Shown here piece by piece: positions 18,590-27,515 of a stretch of 64,000 nt of DNA. The stretch spans positions 1 through 64,000 of the forward strand of contig NZ_JAMYDV010000007.1 in assembly GCF_024128855.1 (NCBI RefSeq), read 5' to 3'. This stretch comes from Rhodovulum tesquicola (GTDB lineage: Bacteria > Pseudomonadota > Alphaproteobacteria > Rhodobacterales > Rhodobacteraceae). The notes under the pieces were generated by a model, which was not told where the DNA came from, did no database searches, and saw only the letters and a list, made by a program, of their open reading frames with translations. The translations under genes and the position numbers were made by a program. The stretch's first letter is position 1, and the number at the start of each line of letters is the position of its first letter.

Positions 18590-19317
18590 GCGGCTTCGTC
18601 AGTTTCGTCAGTTCCGGCCCGGGCGATCCCGAACTCCTGACCCTGAAGGCGGTCGACCGGCTGAAGCACGCCGACGCGGTGCTGTTCGACGATCTGTCCT
18701 CGGGGCCGATCCTGTCACATACACGGGCCGGCGCCGATCTGGTGGGTGTGGGCAAGCGCGCCGGGCGCGCCTCGCCGAAACAGGATCATGTCAGCCGGTT
18801 GCTGGTGGATTACGCGGCCACCGGCGCCCGGGTGGTGCGGCTGAAATCGGGCGATGCCGGGTTGTTCGGGCGGCTGGAGGAAGAGATCACGGCGCTGCGC
18901 GCGGCGGGCATCGGGTATGAAATCGTGCCCGGCGTGACCTCCGCCTGCGCCGCCGCAGCGGCGGCGGGTATTCCCCTGACGCGGCGGCTGACCGCACGGC
19001 GGGTGCAGTTCGTCACCGGCCATGACGTGACCGGTCACCTGCCCGACGATATCGACCTGGATGCGCTGGCCGATCCCCATGCCACCACCGTCGTCTACAT
19101 GGGGCGGCGGACCTTCCCGGCGCTTGCCGGGGCGCTGGTCGCGCGGGGGTTGCCGAGGGAGACGCCCGCGCTGCTGGCCGAGGGTGTCACGACCGAGGCG
19201 CAGTGCCTGACGCTCGGCACCGTCGGGGGGCTGGCGGAAGCGCTGGCCGAGGCGACCTCGCCCGCGCCCGCGCTGATCCTCTACGGCCCGCTTGCCGAAG
19301 AGGCCGCCGATGCGTGA
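18586..19317 (+). CDS. cobA: CobA, uroporphyrinogen-III C-methyltransferase
   Basis: CobA methylates uroporphyrinogen III at C2 and C7, making precorrin-2, the entry point of the corrin branch. The 243-residue protein shows SSGPGDPELLTLKAVDRL, AVLFDDLSS, VGKRAGRASPKQDHV and RLKSGDAGLFGRLEEE, all diagnostic of single-domain SUMT. No siroheme-synthase CysG domain is attached. It starts with GTG overlapping the cobB stop (GTGA). Confidence 0.95.
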   Translation: MSGFVSFVSSGPGDPELLTLKAVDRLKHADAVLFDDLSSGPILSHTRAGADLVGVGKRAGRASPKQDHVSRLLVDYAATGARVVRLKSGDAGLFGRLEEEITALRAAGIGYEIVPGVTSACAAAAAAGIPLTRRLTARRVQFVTGHDVTGHLPDDIDLDALADPHATTVVYMGRRTFPALAGALVARGLPRETPALLAEGVTTEAQCLTLGTVGGLAEALAEATSPAPALILYGPLAEEAADA

Positions 19318-20053
19318 ACTGGTCCTGATCGGCATCGGCACCGGCAATCCCGACCACCTGACCCTGCAAGGGGCGGAGGCGATCCGGTCGGCCGACCTGA
19401 TCCTCGTGCCGCGCAAGGGCGCGGACAAGGCCGACCTCGCGGACCTCCGGCGCGATATCTGCGCCCGGGTGCTGGGCGGCGACGACGCCCGGATCGTGGA
19501 ATTCGACCTGCCGAAACGCGACGCCGGGGGCGATTACCTGGAGGGCGTGGAGGCCTGGCACGACGCCATCGCATGTGCCTGGGTCGCGGCGGCGGGGCGG
19601 GAGGCGCAGCGGGTGGCCCTGCTGGTCTGGGGTGACCCCGCGCTTTACGACAGCTCGCTTCGGATCGCCGCCCGGCTAAGCCCGCCGCCGCGGATCACGG
19701 TCGTGCCCGGCATCACGGCTTTGCAGGCGCTTTGCGCCGCCCATGCCATTCCGCTGAACGAAATCGGCGCGCCGTTCCTTGTCACCACGGGGCGGCGGCT
19801 GCGGGAAGAGGGTTGGCCTGATTGCGCCGACACGCTGGTGGTGATGCTGGATGGCGGCTGCGCGTTCCAGGCGCTCGACCCTGCGGGCGTCACGATCTGG
19901 TGGGGCGCCTATCTGGGGATGGCTGAGGAAGCCACGGTGTCGGGGCCGCTGTCCGAGGCCGGCCCCCGCATCGTCGAGACGCGCGCCGCGGCACGGGCGC
20001 GGCATGGCTGGATCATGGATATCTATCTGCTGCGCCGGGCATCGGGGGGCTGA
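19310..20053 (+). CDS. cobF: CobF, precorrin-6A synthase (deacetylating)
   Basis: CobF methylates C1 of precorrin-5 and releases acetate, making precorrin-6A; it exists only in the aerobic pathway. The 247-residue protein contains ELVLIGIGTGNPDHLT at the start, LILVPRKGADKADLADLR near residue 30, LLVWGDPALYDSSLR near 105 and VVPGITALQALCAAH near 130. The ATG at 19310 overlaps the end of cobA by eight bases. It is the last gene of the operon and converges on cbiO 19 bases away. Confidence 0.95.
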   Translation: MRELVLIGIGTGNPDHLTLQGAEAIRSADLILVPRKGADKADLADLRRDICARVLGGDDARIVEFDLPKRDAGGDYLEGVEAWHDAIACAWVAAAGREAQRVALLVWGDPALYDSSLRIAARLSPPPRITVVPGITALQALCAAHAIPLNEIGAPFLVTTGRRLREEGWPDCADTLVVMLDGGCAFQALDPAGVTIWWGAYLGMAEEATVSGPLSEAGPRIVETRAAARARHGWIMDIYLLRRASGG

Positions 20054-20072
20054 CCGCCCGGCCCGGTGGCTC

Positions 20073-20732
20073 TCATGGCGCCGGGTCGGGGGCCAGCACG
20101 CCATCGGCGAGCCGCAGGCTTTCCGACGCGATCTTCGCGCGGAACCGGGCGTCGTGGCTGACCAGAACCATGGGCTGCGGCAGGGATTGCAGGATCTCGA
20201 CAAGCCGCGCCTCGTTCGCCTCGTCCAGCGCGTTGGTCGGCTCGTCCAGCAGCAGCACCTTGGGTTCCATCGCAAGCACGGTCGCCAGCGTGACCAACCG
20301 CTTTTCCCCGCCCGACAGCTTGTAGGTGATCCGGTCGCGCAGATGCATCAGGTCGAGCCTGTCCAGCGTCCGGTCGACGATCGCGACGGCCTCGGCGCGG
20401 GTCTTGCCAAGGTTCAGCGGGCCGAAGGCGATATCCTCGGCGACGGTCGGGCAGAACAGCTGATCGTCGGGGTCCTGGAACACCAGCCCGGCGCGGCGGC
20501 GGACTTCGTGAAACTCCGCCTCTGTGCGGCGCGGCTTGCCGAACGCCACGACCCGCCCCGCATCCGGCCGCAAGAGCCCGACCATGATCCGCAGAAGGGT
20601 CGACTTGCCCGCGCCGTTGGACCCGGTGATCGCCAGCCGCTGCCCCTCGTGCAGGGCAAGGCTGGCGCCCCTCAGCACGGGCGGATGGCCGGGATAGCCG
20701 AACCGGATGTCGGCCAGCTCAAACAGCGGCAT
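20073..20732 (-). CDS. cbiO: CbiO, ECF-type cobalt transporter ATPase
   Basis: This is the ATP-binding subunit of the energy-coupling factor cobalt importer on the cytoplasmic face of the membrane. The 219-residue protein has Walker A GSNGAGKST near residue 38, VFQDPDDQLF (Q-loop), signature LSGGEK near 140, Walker B VLLLDEPTN and the switch VSHD. It is shorter than many CbiO proteins but has all ATPase motifs. The start at 20732 lies inside the end of cbiQ (14-base overlap). It is the last gene of the cbiKMLQO unit. Confidence 0.95.
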   Translation of the reverse strand: MPLFELADIRFGYPGHPPVLRGASLALHEGQRLAITGSNGAGKSTLLRIMVGLLRPDAGRVVAFGKPRRTEAEFHEVRRRAGLVFQDPDDQLFCPTVAEDIAFGPLNLGKTRAEAVAIVDRTLDRLDLMHLRDRITYKLSGGEKRLVTLATVLAMEPKVLLLDEPTNALDEANEARLVEILQSLPQPMVLVSHDARFRAKIASESLRLADGVLAPDPAP

Positions 20733-21510
20733 GGGCGATTTCGGCTGCGGAAAGCGCCAGCAGCGCTGCGCCCAACCCCGCCGCGAAGAGGACATCAGAG
20801 CGCCCGTAGGCGAGCGTTTCCAGCAGCGGGATGCGCCCCGCGAAGCCTCGGCATTTCATCGCGCCCAGCACGCGCTCGGACCGTTCGATCGCGCGGACCA
20901 GCATCATGCCCACCAGATAGCCAAAGCTGCGATAGCTGTGCCAGTTGGTGGCCGGGCGGAAGCCGCGCATCTTCATCGCCTGGCGCAGGCGCAGGTATTC
21001 GGCGCGCAGCACGTCGATATAGCGGATCGTGAACATCAACAGATGCACCAGCGTGTCGGGCACACGCAGGCGCGAGAGCGCATGGCCCAGCGTCACCGGC
21101 TCCATCGTTCCGACCAGCGACAAGAGCGCCAGGACCACGGCATTCGCGGTCAGCAGGATCTCGACGGCAAGGGCCAGGCCCTGCCAGCTGGCGGCGAAGC
21201 CCCACAGGGTGAAGATCGCGTCGCCGGGCACGGAAAACGGCAGGAGCGCCAGCAGGAAGATAATGAAACTGTCCATCGCCGCCATCCGGCGGAGCGTCGG
21301 TGCGACCGGCACGCGCGAGAGCCACATCAGACCGGCGGCCAGCAACAGGGCCGCGACGAGGACCGGCATCCAGCTGCAGGCGACGGTGACCATGGCAAAG
21401 GCGCAGGCGCCGAGGATGCGGGCACGTGGGTCTAGCCGTGCCAGAGCGCCGCCGTGTCCGGCCCCCGTGTCGTTCAGGGTCTGCCGCTCTGCGGTCAGGA
21501 TGTGGCCCAT
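20719..21510 (-). CDS. cbiQ: CbiQ, ECF transporter T-component
   Basis: CbiQ is the membrane scaffold that couples CbiO to the substrate-binding CbiM. The 263-residue protein has several hydrophobic segments (for example around residues 36-65 and 80-120). It also has the cytoplasmic Ala-Arg-Gly-type coupling helices of EcfT proteins, seen here as AMKMRGFRP near 180 and AMKCRGFAGRIP near 220. The start at 21510 precedes DTGAGHGGALARLDPRARI, which fits the family's N-terminus. It lies directly downstream of cbiL. Confidence 0.93.
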   Translation of the reverse strand: MGHILTAERQTLNDTGAGHGGALARLDPRARILGACAFAMVTVACSWMPVLVAALLLAAGLMWLSRVPVAPTLRRMAAMDSFIIFLLALLPFSVPGDAIFTLWGFAASWQGLALAVEILLTANAVVLALLSLVGTMEPVTLGHALSRLRVPDTLVHLLMFTIRYIDVLRAEYLRLRQAMKMRGFRPATNWHSYRSFGYLVGMMLVRAIERSERVLGAMKCRGFAGRIPLLETLAYGRSDVLFAAGLGAALLALSAAEIAHAAV

Positions 21511-21514
21511 GCGG

Positions 21515-22087
21515 TCAGCCCGCCAGCCTGCGGCGCGCGGCGAAGTAGAAGCCGAGGCCGAACAGACCCGCGATATAGCCGATGCCGCCGAGGACGGTCT
21601 GGATGTCGTGATGTTCCCTGTAGGCGGCCACCTCGCGGCGCAGCGGGCGCATCTCGTCGCGCATGATCGCGGCGATTGCGGCCCTGTCCGCGTCGGACAG
21701 CCCGGCGAGCGGCGCCGTGGCGGCGGGCTCTGTAGGGGCAGGCGCGGCGCCCGTCGCGGGATTCCCGAGGATCGCGGCGACCTCTTCGGCGGCCATCTCG
21801 AACTCCGCGACATGGCCGGCGCCCAGGTCGGCGCGGAAGATGTGACGCACGGGCTGCGTGGGGACATAGGTGAAGAACCCGTCCGCATCGGTCATGGCTT
21901 CGCCCAGCTTGGTGCCCGCACCGTCGAACACCTCGACCAGAAGGTTTGCCGCCATGTCACCGCTCGAAAAGCCGACCTCGCCCTCGATCGCGTCGCCGCT
22001 GGGAAAGGCCGAGGCGATCACCTTGTGGGCGGCGGCGGGCAGTGGCGCAAGTGTAAGACAAAGGATGATGGACAACGCGCGGATCAT
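21515..22087 (-). CDS. cbiL: CbiL/NikL-type accessory membrane protein
   Basis: CbiL-type proteins accompany CbiM in cobalt/nickel ECF importers that lack a classical CbiN. The 190-residue protein has a signal peptide (ALSIILCLTLAPLPAAA) and a periplasmic beta-rich domain (GEVGFSSGDMAANLLVEVFDG, DADGFFTYVPTQPV). A Pro/Ala-rich linker and a C-terminal membrane helix (GGIGYIAGLFGLGFYFAA) with basic residues after it follow. AAGGAG lies upstream of the ATG at 22087. It overlaps cbiM by four bases. Its metal role is inferred from family and context. Confidence 0.85.
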   Translation of the reverse strand: MIRALSIILCLTLAPLPAAAHKVIASAFPSGDAIEGEVGFSSGDMAANLLVEVFDGAGTKLGEAMTDADGFFTYVPTQPVRHIFRADLGAGHVAEFEMAAEEVAAILGNPATGAAPAPTEPAATAPLAGLSDADRAAIAAIMRDEMRPLRREVAAYREHHDIQTVLGGIGYIAGLFGLGFYFAARRRLAG

Positions 22088-22701
22088 GACGGGGCTCCTT
22101 TCATCGCGTCGAAAAGGTCGGGCTTGACCTGGGCGGCGAGGTAGATGGCGGCGGCGGACAGGAGGCCTTCGATCACCATCACCGGGATATGGGCGAAGAA
22201 GACCAGCTTGGCCGCCGGAATGAACGCATCGCCCGACAGCATCAGCGACAGCCCCACGAGGGCGGTGGTCAGGGCGATGGCCAAGGCCCCGCCGAAGCCC
22301 GCCCAGATCGCCGCGACAAGTGGCGTTCCGCGCGTCACGCCGCGGCGGCAGACGTAGTAGACGATGACCGCCGGCAGCGCGATGTTCACGGTATTCACCC
22401 CCAGCACCGTCAGCCCGCCGAAGCCGAAGAACACCGCCTGAAGCAAGAGCCCGACGAACAGCGCCGGGAAGGCGGCCCAGCCGAGGATCAGCCCGGCCAG
22501 ACCGTTCATGATGAGATGCACCGAGGACGGGCCGATCGGCACATGGATCAGCGAGGCCACGAAGAAGCTCGCCGAAAGCACGCCCGCGGCCGGGATCTTT
22601 TCCAGCGGCAGGCGGCGCAGCCCCAGCGCGATGCCGCCCGCGGCCAGCGCCGCCCCGCCGATCACGACCTCGTTCGCGAGCGCCCCGTCCACGATGTGCA
22701 T
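22084..22701 (-). CDS. cbiM: CbiM, cobalt-binding S-component
   Basis: CbiM is the metal-binding membrane component of the cobalt ECF importer. The N-terminal MHIVDGAL motif is diagnostic, because the free amino terminus and His2 are metal ligands, so the start at 22701 is certain. The 205-residue protein has about six or seven membrane helices and a conserved region near residue 55 (HVPIGPSSVHLIMNGL) that supplies further His ligands. It lies 12 bases after cbiK, within the same riboswitch-led unit. Confidence 0.95.
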   Translation of the reverse strand: MHIVDGALANEVVIGGAALAAGGIALGLRRLPLEKIPAAGVLSASFFVASLIHVPIGPSSVHLIMNGLAGLILGWAAFPALFVGLLLQAVFFGFGGLTVLGVNTVNIALPAVIVYYVCRRGVTRGTPLVAAIWAGFGGALAIALTTALVGLSLMLSGDAFIPAAKLVFFAHIPVMVIEGLLSAAAIYLAAQVKPDLFDAMKGAPS

Positions 22702-22713
22702 GGAACCCGCCTC

Positions 22714-23508
22714 CTACTCGACGTCGTAGGCGCGGATCCAGATCACCGCGTCCTGGGACAGCTCCTTGCCGTCGTGTTCGGTGTCGGGACCGACGCCGAG
22801 CGCGGCGAAGCCCCAATAGCCGGCCTTGGGCACGCCGAAGGTGAAATAGCCGTTCGCGTCCGAGATCGCGACGACCGCGCCGCCCGGCATCGGGCGGGCG
22901 GTGGCCTCTTTCGGGCTGCCCGTCGCCATGTCGGGTTCGGCCGCCATGTATTCGATCTCGATCTCGGCGCCCGCGACGGGTTCGCCGTTCGACATCACCC
23001 GGCCGGTGAAGGTCGAGCCCGCGAGCACGTTGTAGGGCTTCACCATCGGCACGATCTCGGTCTTCAGACCCTGCGGCTCGGTCCAGTCGGTGGGCAGCGT
23101 GTTGCGGTTGAGATAGGCCTTGGTGATCTGCTGGATGTAGATGTCCTCGGACTGCTCGTAATAGGGCGCCGGGACCGTGACGAGGACGTAGTCGCCCGAG
23201 CGCTTCACCGGCACGCTGCCGTCCCAGGCGACGGCCTCGTTGCCCCTGCCCGTGAAGCTGGTCTGGGTCAGCGTGTCCTTCAGGTCGATCTTCTCGCCGC
23301 GATGGATCGCATAGAATTCCAGCGGTTCGCCCATGTCCATGACATGACCGTTCTCGAACGGGTGCCAGAAGATCAGCTTGACCGGCACGTCGCCGGGCCG
23401 GTCGATCATCGTTTCCTCGGTATAGGACAGCTGGAAATGGGCCGAGGCCAGGCCGGGCACCAGCGTCAGGGCCAGCGCCGCGGTCATCAGGTTGCCGTGG
23501 AAAATCAA
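22714..23508 (-). CDS. cbiK: CbiK/NikK-type periplasmic protein (DUF4198)
   Basis: A DUF4198 protein of the CbiK/NikK type, thought to help periplasmic metal handling for CbiM-type importers; it is unrelated to the CbiK chelatase. The 264-residue protein has a signal sequence ending in GLASA before HFQLSYTEE, a conserved LIFWHPFENGHVMDM block with several possible metal ligands, and a C-terminal carboxypeptidase-regulatory-like part (DANGYFTFGVPKAGYW). TTG at 23508 is taken as the start because AAAGGAG lies seven bases upstream. The ATG at 23487 has no ribosome binding site. It is the first gene behind the riboswitch. Confidence 0.85.
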   Translation of the reverse strand: MIFHGNLMTAALALTLVPGLASAHFQLSYTEETMIDRPGDVPVKLIFWHPFENGHVMDMGEPLEFYAIHRGEKIDLKDTLTQTSFTGRGNEAVAWDGSVPVKRSGDYVLVTVPAPYYEQSEDIYIQQITKAYLNRNTLPTDWTEPQGLKTEIVPMVKPYNVLAGSTFTGRVMSNGEPVAGAEIEIEYMAAEPDMATGSPKEATARPMPGGAVVAISDANGYFTFGVPKAGYWGFAALGVGPDTEHDGKELSQDAVIWIRAYDVE

Positions 23509-23666
23509 GGGTCGTCTCCTTTCAGCGGTGGCGGCACGATTGCCGCGGTCGGAAAGGACGAACGGGGACAGAAGGCTCGAACAGGCCAGGACGCGGCCGA
23601 TCCGGGCCAGACGCGCACCCCGGCGTCCGGTGGAAACCGCCCCGGCGAACCGGGTGGCGGGTGAGC

Positions 23667-23832
23667 GGCAGGTCTCCTGGCTCGCGGGTCTTCGCTTGGC
23701 TGGCCTTCCCGGGGGATCCCAGTGGCGTCAGTCAGCCTCGCTCTCCGCTTACAGTTGCGGGGGCAGCCGCGGAATTGTGCCTCTCGGCACGCACCGCGTT
23801 CCCTTTTCATCCCCGGCCGCCTTGGCGCCCGG
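23667..23832 (-). promoter_or_regulatory. Cobalamin riboswitch of the cobalt importer
   Basis: On the minus strand: GGGATGAAAAGGGAA, GGCTGCCCCCGCAACTGTAA, CGCCACTGGG, CCCGGGAAGGCC and GAGCCAGGAGACCTGCC, in canonical order. It leads into cbiK after about 150 bases. Control of cobalt import by B12 fits the rest of the cluster. Confidence 0.95.
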
Positions 23833-23852
23833 GAAAACCGTTCACGCCCCTG

Positions 23853-23881
23853 TCATGTCAAACGGACAGCTGCGGTGTCAA
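23853..23881 (-). promoter_or_regulatory. Predicted promoter of cbiKMLQO leader
   Basis: On the minus strand TTGACA (23881-23876) is followed after 17 bases by ACATGA, just upstream of the riboswitch. The divergent cobO promoter begins about 20 bases further on. Confidence 0.45.
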
Positions 23882-23901
23882 TCGGGAAATGCGCGACAGG
23901 T

Positions 23902-23929
23902 TTGACCTGGGGGCCGCGCTGCCTAAGCT
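23902..23929 (+). promoter_or_regulatory. Predicted promoter of cobO
   Basis: TTGACC at 23902-23907 and TAAGCT at 23924-23929 are 16 bases apart, 31 bases before the cobO ATG. No riboswitch is present on this strand between promoter and gene, so cobO appears to be outside B12 riboswitch control. Confidence 0.4.
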
Positions 23930-23960
23930 GGCCGGGAGCCGCTGAAGAAAGGGACAGGCC

Positions 23961-24587
23961 ATGGCCGAGACCGATGCCCCCACCGACGAGAACGCCCGCC
24001 ACGCCGCCAAGATGGCCAGACGGAAGGAGGCGAAGGACCGGGCGCTGGCCGAGAAGACCGCCGAAAAAGGACTGATCATCGTCCATACCGGCGCGGGCAA
24101 GGGCAAATCCTCGGCCGGGTTCGGCATGATCCTGCGCTGCATCGCCCATCACATGCCCTGCGCCGTGGTGCAGTTCGTCAAGGGCGCCTGGGACACCGGC
24201 GAACGGCGGCTTCTGACCGAACGGTTCGCGGATCTGTGCCAGTTCCACGCCATGGGCGAGGGCTTCACCTGGGAAACCCAGGATCGCACCCGCGACATCG
24301 CCGCCGCCGAAAACGGGTGGCGCAAGGCCCGGGACCTGATCCGCGACCCCGGGATCCGCATGGTCCTCTTGGACGAGATCAACATCGCGCTGCGCTATGG
24401 CTATCTGGATGCGGACGAGGTGGTCGCGTTCCTTCAGGCCGAAAAGCCGCCGATGACCCATGTGGTTCTGACCGGCCGCAATGCCCCCGGGGCGCTGATC
24501 GAGGCCGCCGACCTGGTGACCGAGATGACGCTGGTCAAGCACCCGTTCCGCGCCGGCATAAAGGGCCAGCCCGGCGTGGAATTCTGA
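23961..24587 (+). CDS. cobO: CobO, corrinoid adenosyltransferase
   Basis: CobO transfers the adenosyl group of ATP to cob(I)yrinic acid a,c-diamide. The 208-residue protein of the CobA/BtuR fold has the modified P-loop VHTGAGKGKSSAGFG near residues 41-55, VVQFVKGAW near 69, and the MVLLDEINIALRYGY Walker-B-like block near 135. AAAGGGAC lies upstream of the ATG at 23961. It is the first gene after the divergent importer and precedes cobQ by 66 bases. Confidence 0.96.
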   Translation: MAETDAPTDENARHAAKMARRKEAKDRALAEKTAEKGLIIVHTGAGKGKSSAGFGMILRCIAHHMPCAVVQFVKGAWDTGERRLLTERFADLCQFHAMGEGFTWETQDRTRDIAAAENGWRKARDLIRDPGIRMVLLDEINIALRYGYLDADEVVAFLQAEKPPMTHVVLTGRNAPGALIEAADLVTEMTLVKHPFRAGIKGQPGVEF

Positions 24588-24595
24588 TCCGCGGC

Positions 24596-24624
24596 TTGAC
24601 AACCCGTGCGGGGCGGGCGCATCA
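24596..24624 (+). promoter_or_regulatory. Predicted promoter of cobQ
   Basis: TTGACA at 24596-24601, a 17-base gap and GCATCA at 24619-24624. The element and its flanks (CTTGACAACCCG) closely repeat the promoter at 7038. cobQ may therefore be transcribed separately from cobO. Confidence 0.4.
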
Positions 24625-24653
24625 CCCGGCGCCGAAAAGACGTGCGAGCTCCC

Positions 24654-26057
24654 ATGACCTTCGACCTGCCCCCCGACGACGCCCCGCCGCCGATGCCCGT
24701 GATCGACGTGCCGATGCTGGACCCCGCGCCGCCGCGCCGGGGTCGATCGCTGATGATCCAGGGCACCAGTTCGGACGTGGGCAAGAGCCTGTTGGTGGCG
24801 GGGCTGGCCCGCGCCTATGCGCGTCGTGGCCTGAAGGTCGCGCCGTTCAAGGCGCAGAACATGTCGAACAACGCCGCCGTGACGGTGGACAGCGACCTGC
24901 CCCCCGGCCCGGGTGGCGACACCCCGCGGGGCGAGATCGGCCGCGCGCAGGCGCTGCAGGCGCGAGCGGCGGGCCTGCGGCCATCGATCCACATGAACCC
25001 GGTCCTTCTGAAGCCGCAGGCGATGGTGGGCTCGCAGGTCGTGCTGCGCGGGCGGGCCTTGGGCAACTGGCCCGCGCGGCATTATCACAACCTCAAGCCG
25101 CTGCTGTTACCCGCGGTGATCGATAGCTACCGTCGGGTCGCGGCCGAGGCCGACCTGGTGCTGGTCGAGGGGGCGGGTGCGGGCACCGAGACCTGGCTGC
25201 GGCACTGCGACATCACCAACATGCGCCTGGCCGAAGAGGCCGACCTGCCGGTGGTCCTGCTGACCGACAATGACCGGGGCGGCGCGATGGCGGCCGTGGT
25301 CGGGTCGTGGCTCTTGCACACGGAGGATGAGCGCGCACGGATCAAGGGCTTTCTGGTCAACAAGTTCCGCGGCTACTTCTTCCTCTACGAACCCGCCTGC
25401 CGGACGATCACCGAAACCACCGGCTGGCCGCTCCTGGGCGTGGCGCGATGGTTCGACCTGGCCGCTCACCTGCCCGCCGAGGACGCGCTGGCGCTGGAGC
25501 GGCCGCAGGCCCCCGGCGGGGCGGGCTTGGTGATCGCCGTGCCGCAGATCGCGCGCGCCGCGAACTTCGACGATCTTGATCCGCTGTCCTCGGAATCCGG
25601 CGTCGACCTGCGCTGGATCAGGCCCGGCCAGCCGATCCCGGCCGAGGCGGATGTCGTGCTGTTGACCGGCTCCCAGACAACGATCCCGGCGCTCGACTCG
25701 CTGCGCGCGCAAGGGTGGGATGTCGACGTCCTGGCCCATGTCCGCCGGGGTGGCCGGGTGGTCGGCATCTGCGCGGGGTTCCAGATGCTGGGCCGCGTGG
25801 TGCGCGACCCGGACGGCATCGAGGGACCGCCGGGCGAGACGCCGGGCCTCGGCCTTCTGGACATCGAGACGACGATGACGCGCGACAAGCGGCTGGTCGA
25901 GATCGACGCCGACGATGCCCTCAGCGGGGCCCGCGTCACCGGCTATGAGATGCATATGGGCCGGACCGAGGGCGCGGGGCTCGACCGGCCCTGGCTGCGG
26001 CTGAACGGGGTGGCCGAGGGTGCGGTGTCCGCCGATGGCCGGGTGATGGGCGCCTAG
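24654..26057 (+). pseudogene. cobQ: CobQ, adenosylcobyric acid synthase, C-terminally truncated
   Basis: CobQ amidates the b, d, e and g side chains of adenosylcobyrinic acid a,c-diamide. The P-loop domain (MIQGTSSDVGKSLLVAG near residue 34; APFKAQNMSNNA near 63) and most of the glutamine amidotransferase domain are present. The nucleophilic Cys is in GICAGFQMLG (C373), and GYEMHMGRT is near 430. The frame ends at ADGRVMGA followed by TAG. In the family this point continues as a G-[TA]-Y-[LV]-HGLF segment carrying the catalytic His, plus about 30 further residues. Those are missing, and unrelated sequence follows at once. The 467-residue product should lack glutaminase activity, though ammonia-dependent activity cannot be excluded. 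Confidence 0.85.
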
Positions 26058-26130
26058 CCCAACCGCCGCAGGCCAGACCGCGCTCGGGTTATGTGACGAC
26101 CCCGCGCGCTCTGGCCTGCTCATCACCCGG

Positions 26131-26182
26131 GTGGGCCACTTTTACTTCGGCCAAGTGGGCCAGTTTTGGACCGGCGTTGACA
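26131..26182. mobile_element. IS21-like terminal repeat remnant
   Basis: Two near-copies, GTGGGCCACTTTTAC and GTGGGCCAGTTTTGG, lie 24 bases apart and are followed by ACCGGCGTTGACA. This multi-repeat pattern resembles the ends of IS21-family elements. No istA or istB reading frame is present. It lies 74 bases after the point where cobQ is cut off. Confidence 0.35.
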
Positions 26183-26534
26183 TGCCCGATGCGGCCAGAC
26201 AATTTTTGGCGGAAAAGGGCAGGCAAGCAACGGAGGCTCTATCGGCGGCTTGGCGAGCGCTAACAACTTCAACCGCCTGAAAATGCTGCGCCATGAACGA
26301 ATGGCCGGTCTGGTGAGGCTGCACCGCAGCAAAGGCATCTGGGATGAACGTCCGCTTTGGGCCGCATGCGGACGGAAGGGTCGTCACCAGATGCGCCCAT
26401 GGCGCAGCCCTTGCCGTGGCCTCCTCGGCAAGGGCGGTATTGGCGATCACCAGAATGTTCGGGTATTTCTCGAAATGCTCGGTCACTCCACGCCTCAGTC
26501 CGCGCGATAAGATTCCTGCGGCGGCTCGGCGCCT
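26183..26534. other. Mosaic intergenic sequence, no gene recognised
   Basis: Between the IS21-like remnant and the IS256-like fragment I see no recognisable gene. A 114-residue frame on the minus strand (26142-26486, starting MTEHFEKYPNILVIANTAL) is open but has no motif or ribosome binding site that I can support. The stretch probably records repeated insertions and deletions. Confidence 0.4.
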
Positions 26535-27455
26535 GTGTTCGCGGCGTCTCGACGCGCTCGGTCGATGATCTGGTCAAGGCCATGGGCGCGGGCGGCATGT
26601 CCAAGAGCCGGGTCAGCCGGCTGTGTGCCGAGATCGATGAGCGGGTGAATGCCTTCCTGATCCGACCGCTGGAGGGTGCGTGGCCCTATCTCTGGCTCGA
26701 TGCCACCGACCTCAAGGTCCGTGAGAGCGGTCGGATCGTCAGCCGTGCCGTGATAGTGGCCGTGGCAGTGAACGAGGACGGCAAGCGCGAAGTTCTGGGC
26801 GTCGCCACCGGCCCCTCCGAGGCCGAGACGTTCTGGACCGAGTTCCTGCGCAGCCTCGCCGACCGTGGTCTGCGCGGCGTGAAGCTGGTGATCGCTGACG
26901 ATCACAAGGGCCTCCGCGCTGCGGCGCGCCGGGTCTTCAATGCGACCCACCAGAGGTGCCGCGTTCACTGGATGCGAAACGCGCTGGCCCATGCGCCGGC
27001 CAAGCAACGCTCCGCGGTGGCGGCGATGCTGAAGACGATCTTTGCTCAGGAGACCAAGGCCGACGCCGAGGCCCAATGGGAGACCGTCGCCAATGCACTG
27101 CGCGAGAAGGTCGAAAAGCTCGGCATCTTCATGGACGCCTCCCGCGACGACGTCCTCGCCTACATGGACTTCCCGCGAACACTGGGCCCAGATCGCGTCC
27201 ACGACCCCACTCGACAGGGTGAACCGCGAGATCAAGCGGCGGGCCGACGTAATCGGCATCGTTCCGAATGACGAGGCCATTATCGTTCAACGGGCTTACG
27301 CCGCGCCACTGGCGCGACGGTCCCGTCTCACCGTCGGCGCGCTGATGCTCGAGACCAACGACGAATGCGCGGTCACAAGGCGCTACATGAGCCTTGAAAC
27401 GCTCGTCCGCGTCACCGACAATCCCACCGTCAGGTTGCCCGCCGTGGCAACCTGA
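26535..27455 (+). pseudogene. IS256-family transposase, truncated and frameshifted
   Basis: The frame contains VRGVSTRSVDDLVKAMG, the LDATDLKVRESG block with the first catalytic Asp, and VIADDHKGLRAAARRVF with the second. After MDFPR it loses register near 27172-27176, and the next frame continues EHWAQIAST, DRVNREIKRRADVIGI and RRYMSLETL up to a TGA at 27453-27455. These are IS256 (Transposase_mut) signatures. About the first hundred residues of a normal IS256 transposase are absent. With a missing N-terminus and a frameshift it cannot be active. It lies directly between the broken cobQ and cas3. Confidence 0.85.
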
Positions 27456-27515
27456 TCAAGCCCTGACCTCTCCGAGGGCCGGCGCTCCTACACCATCCAG
27501 CGCGACACTGCCGAC

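Noticed and set aside
26142-26486. A 114-residue gene on the minus strand after cobQ
   Set aside because: No ribosome binding site or recognisable motif; it lies in a mosaic of mobile-element remnants.
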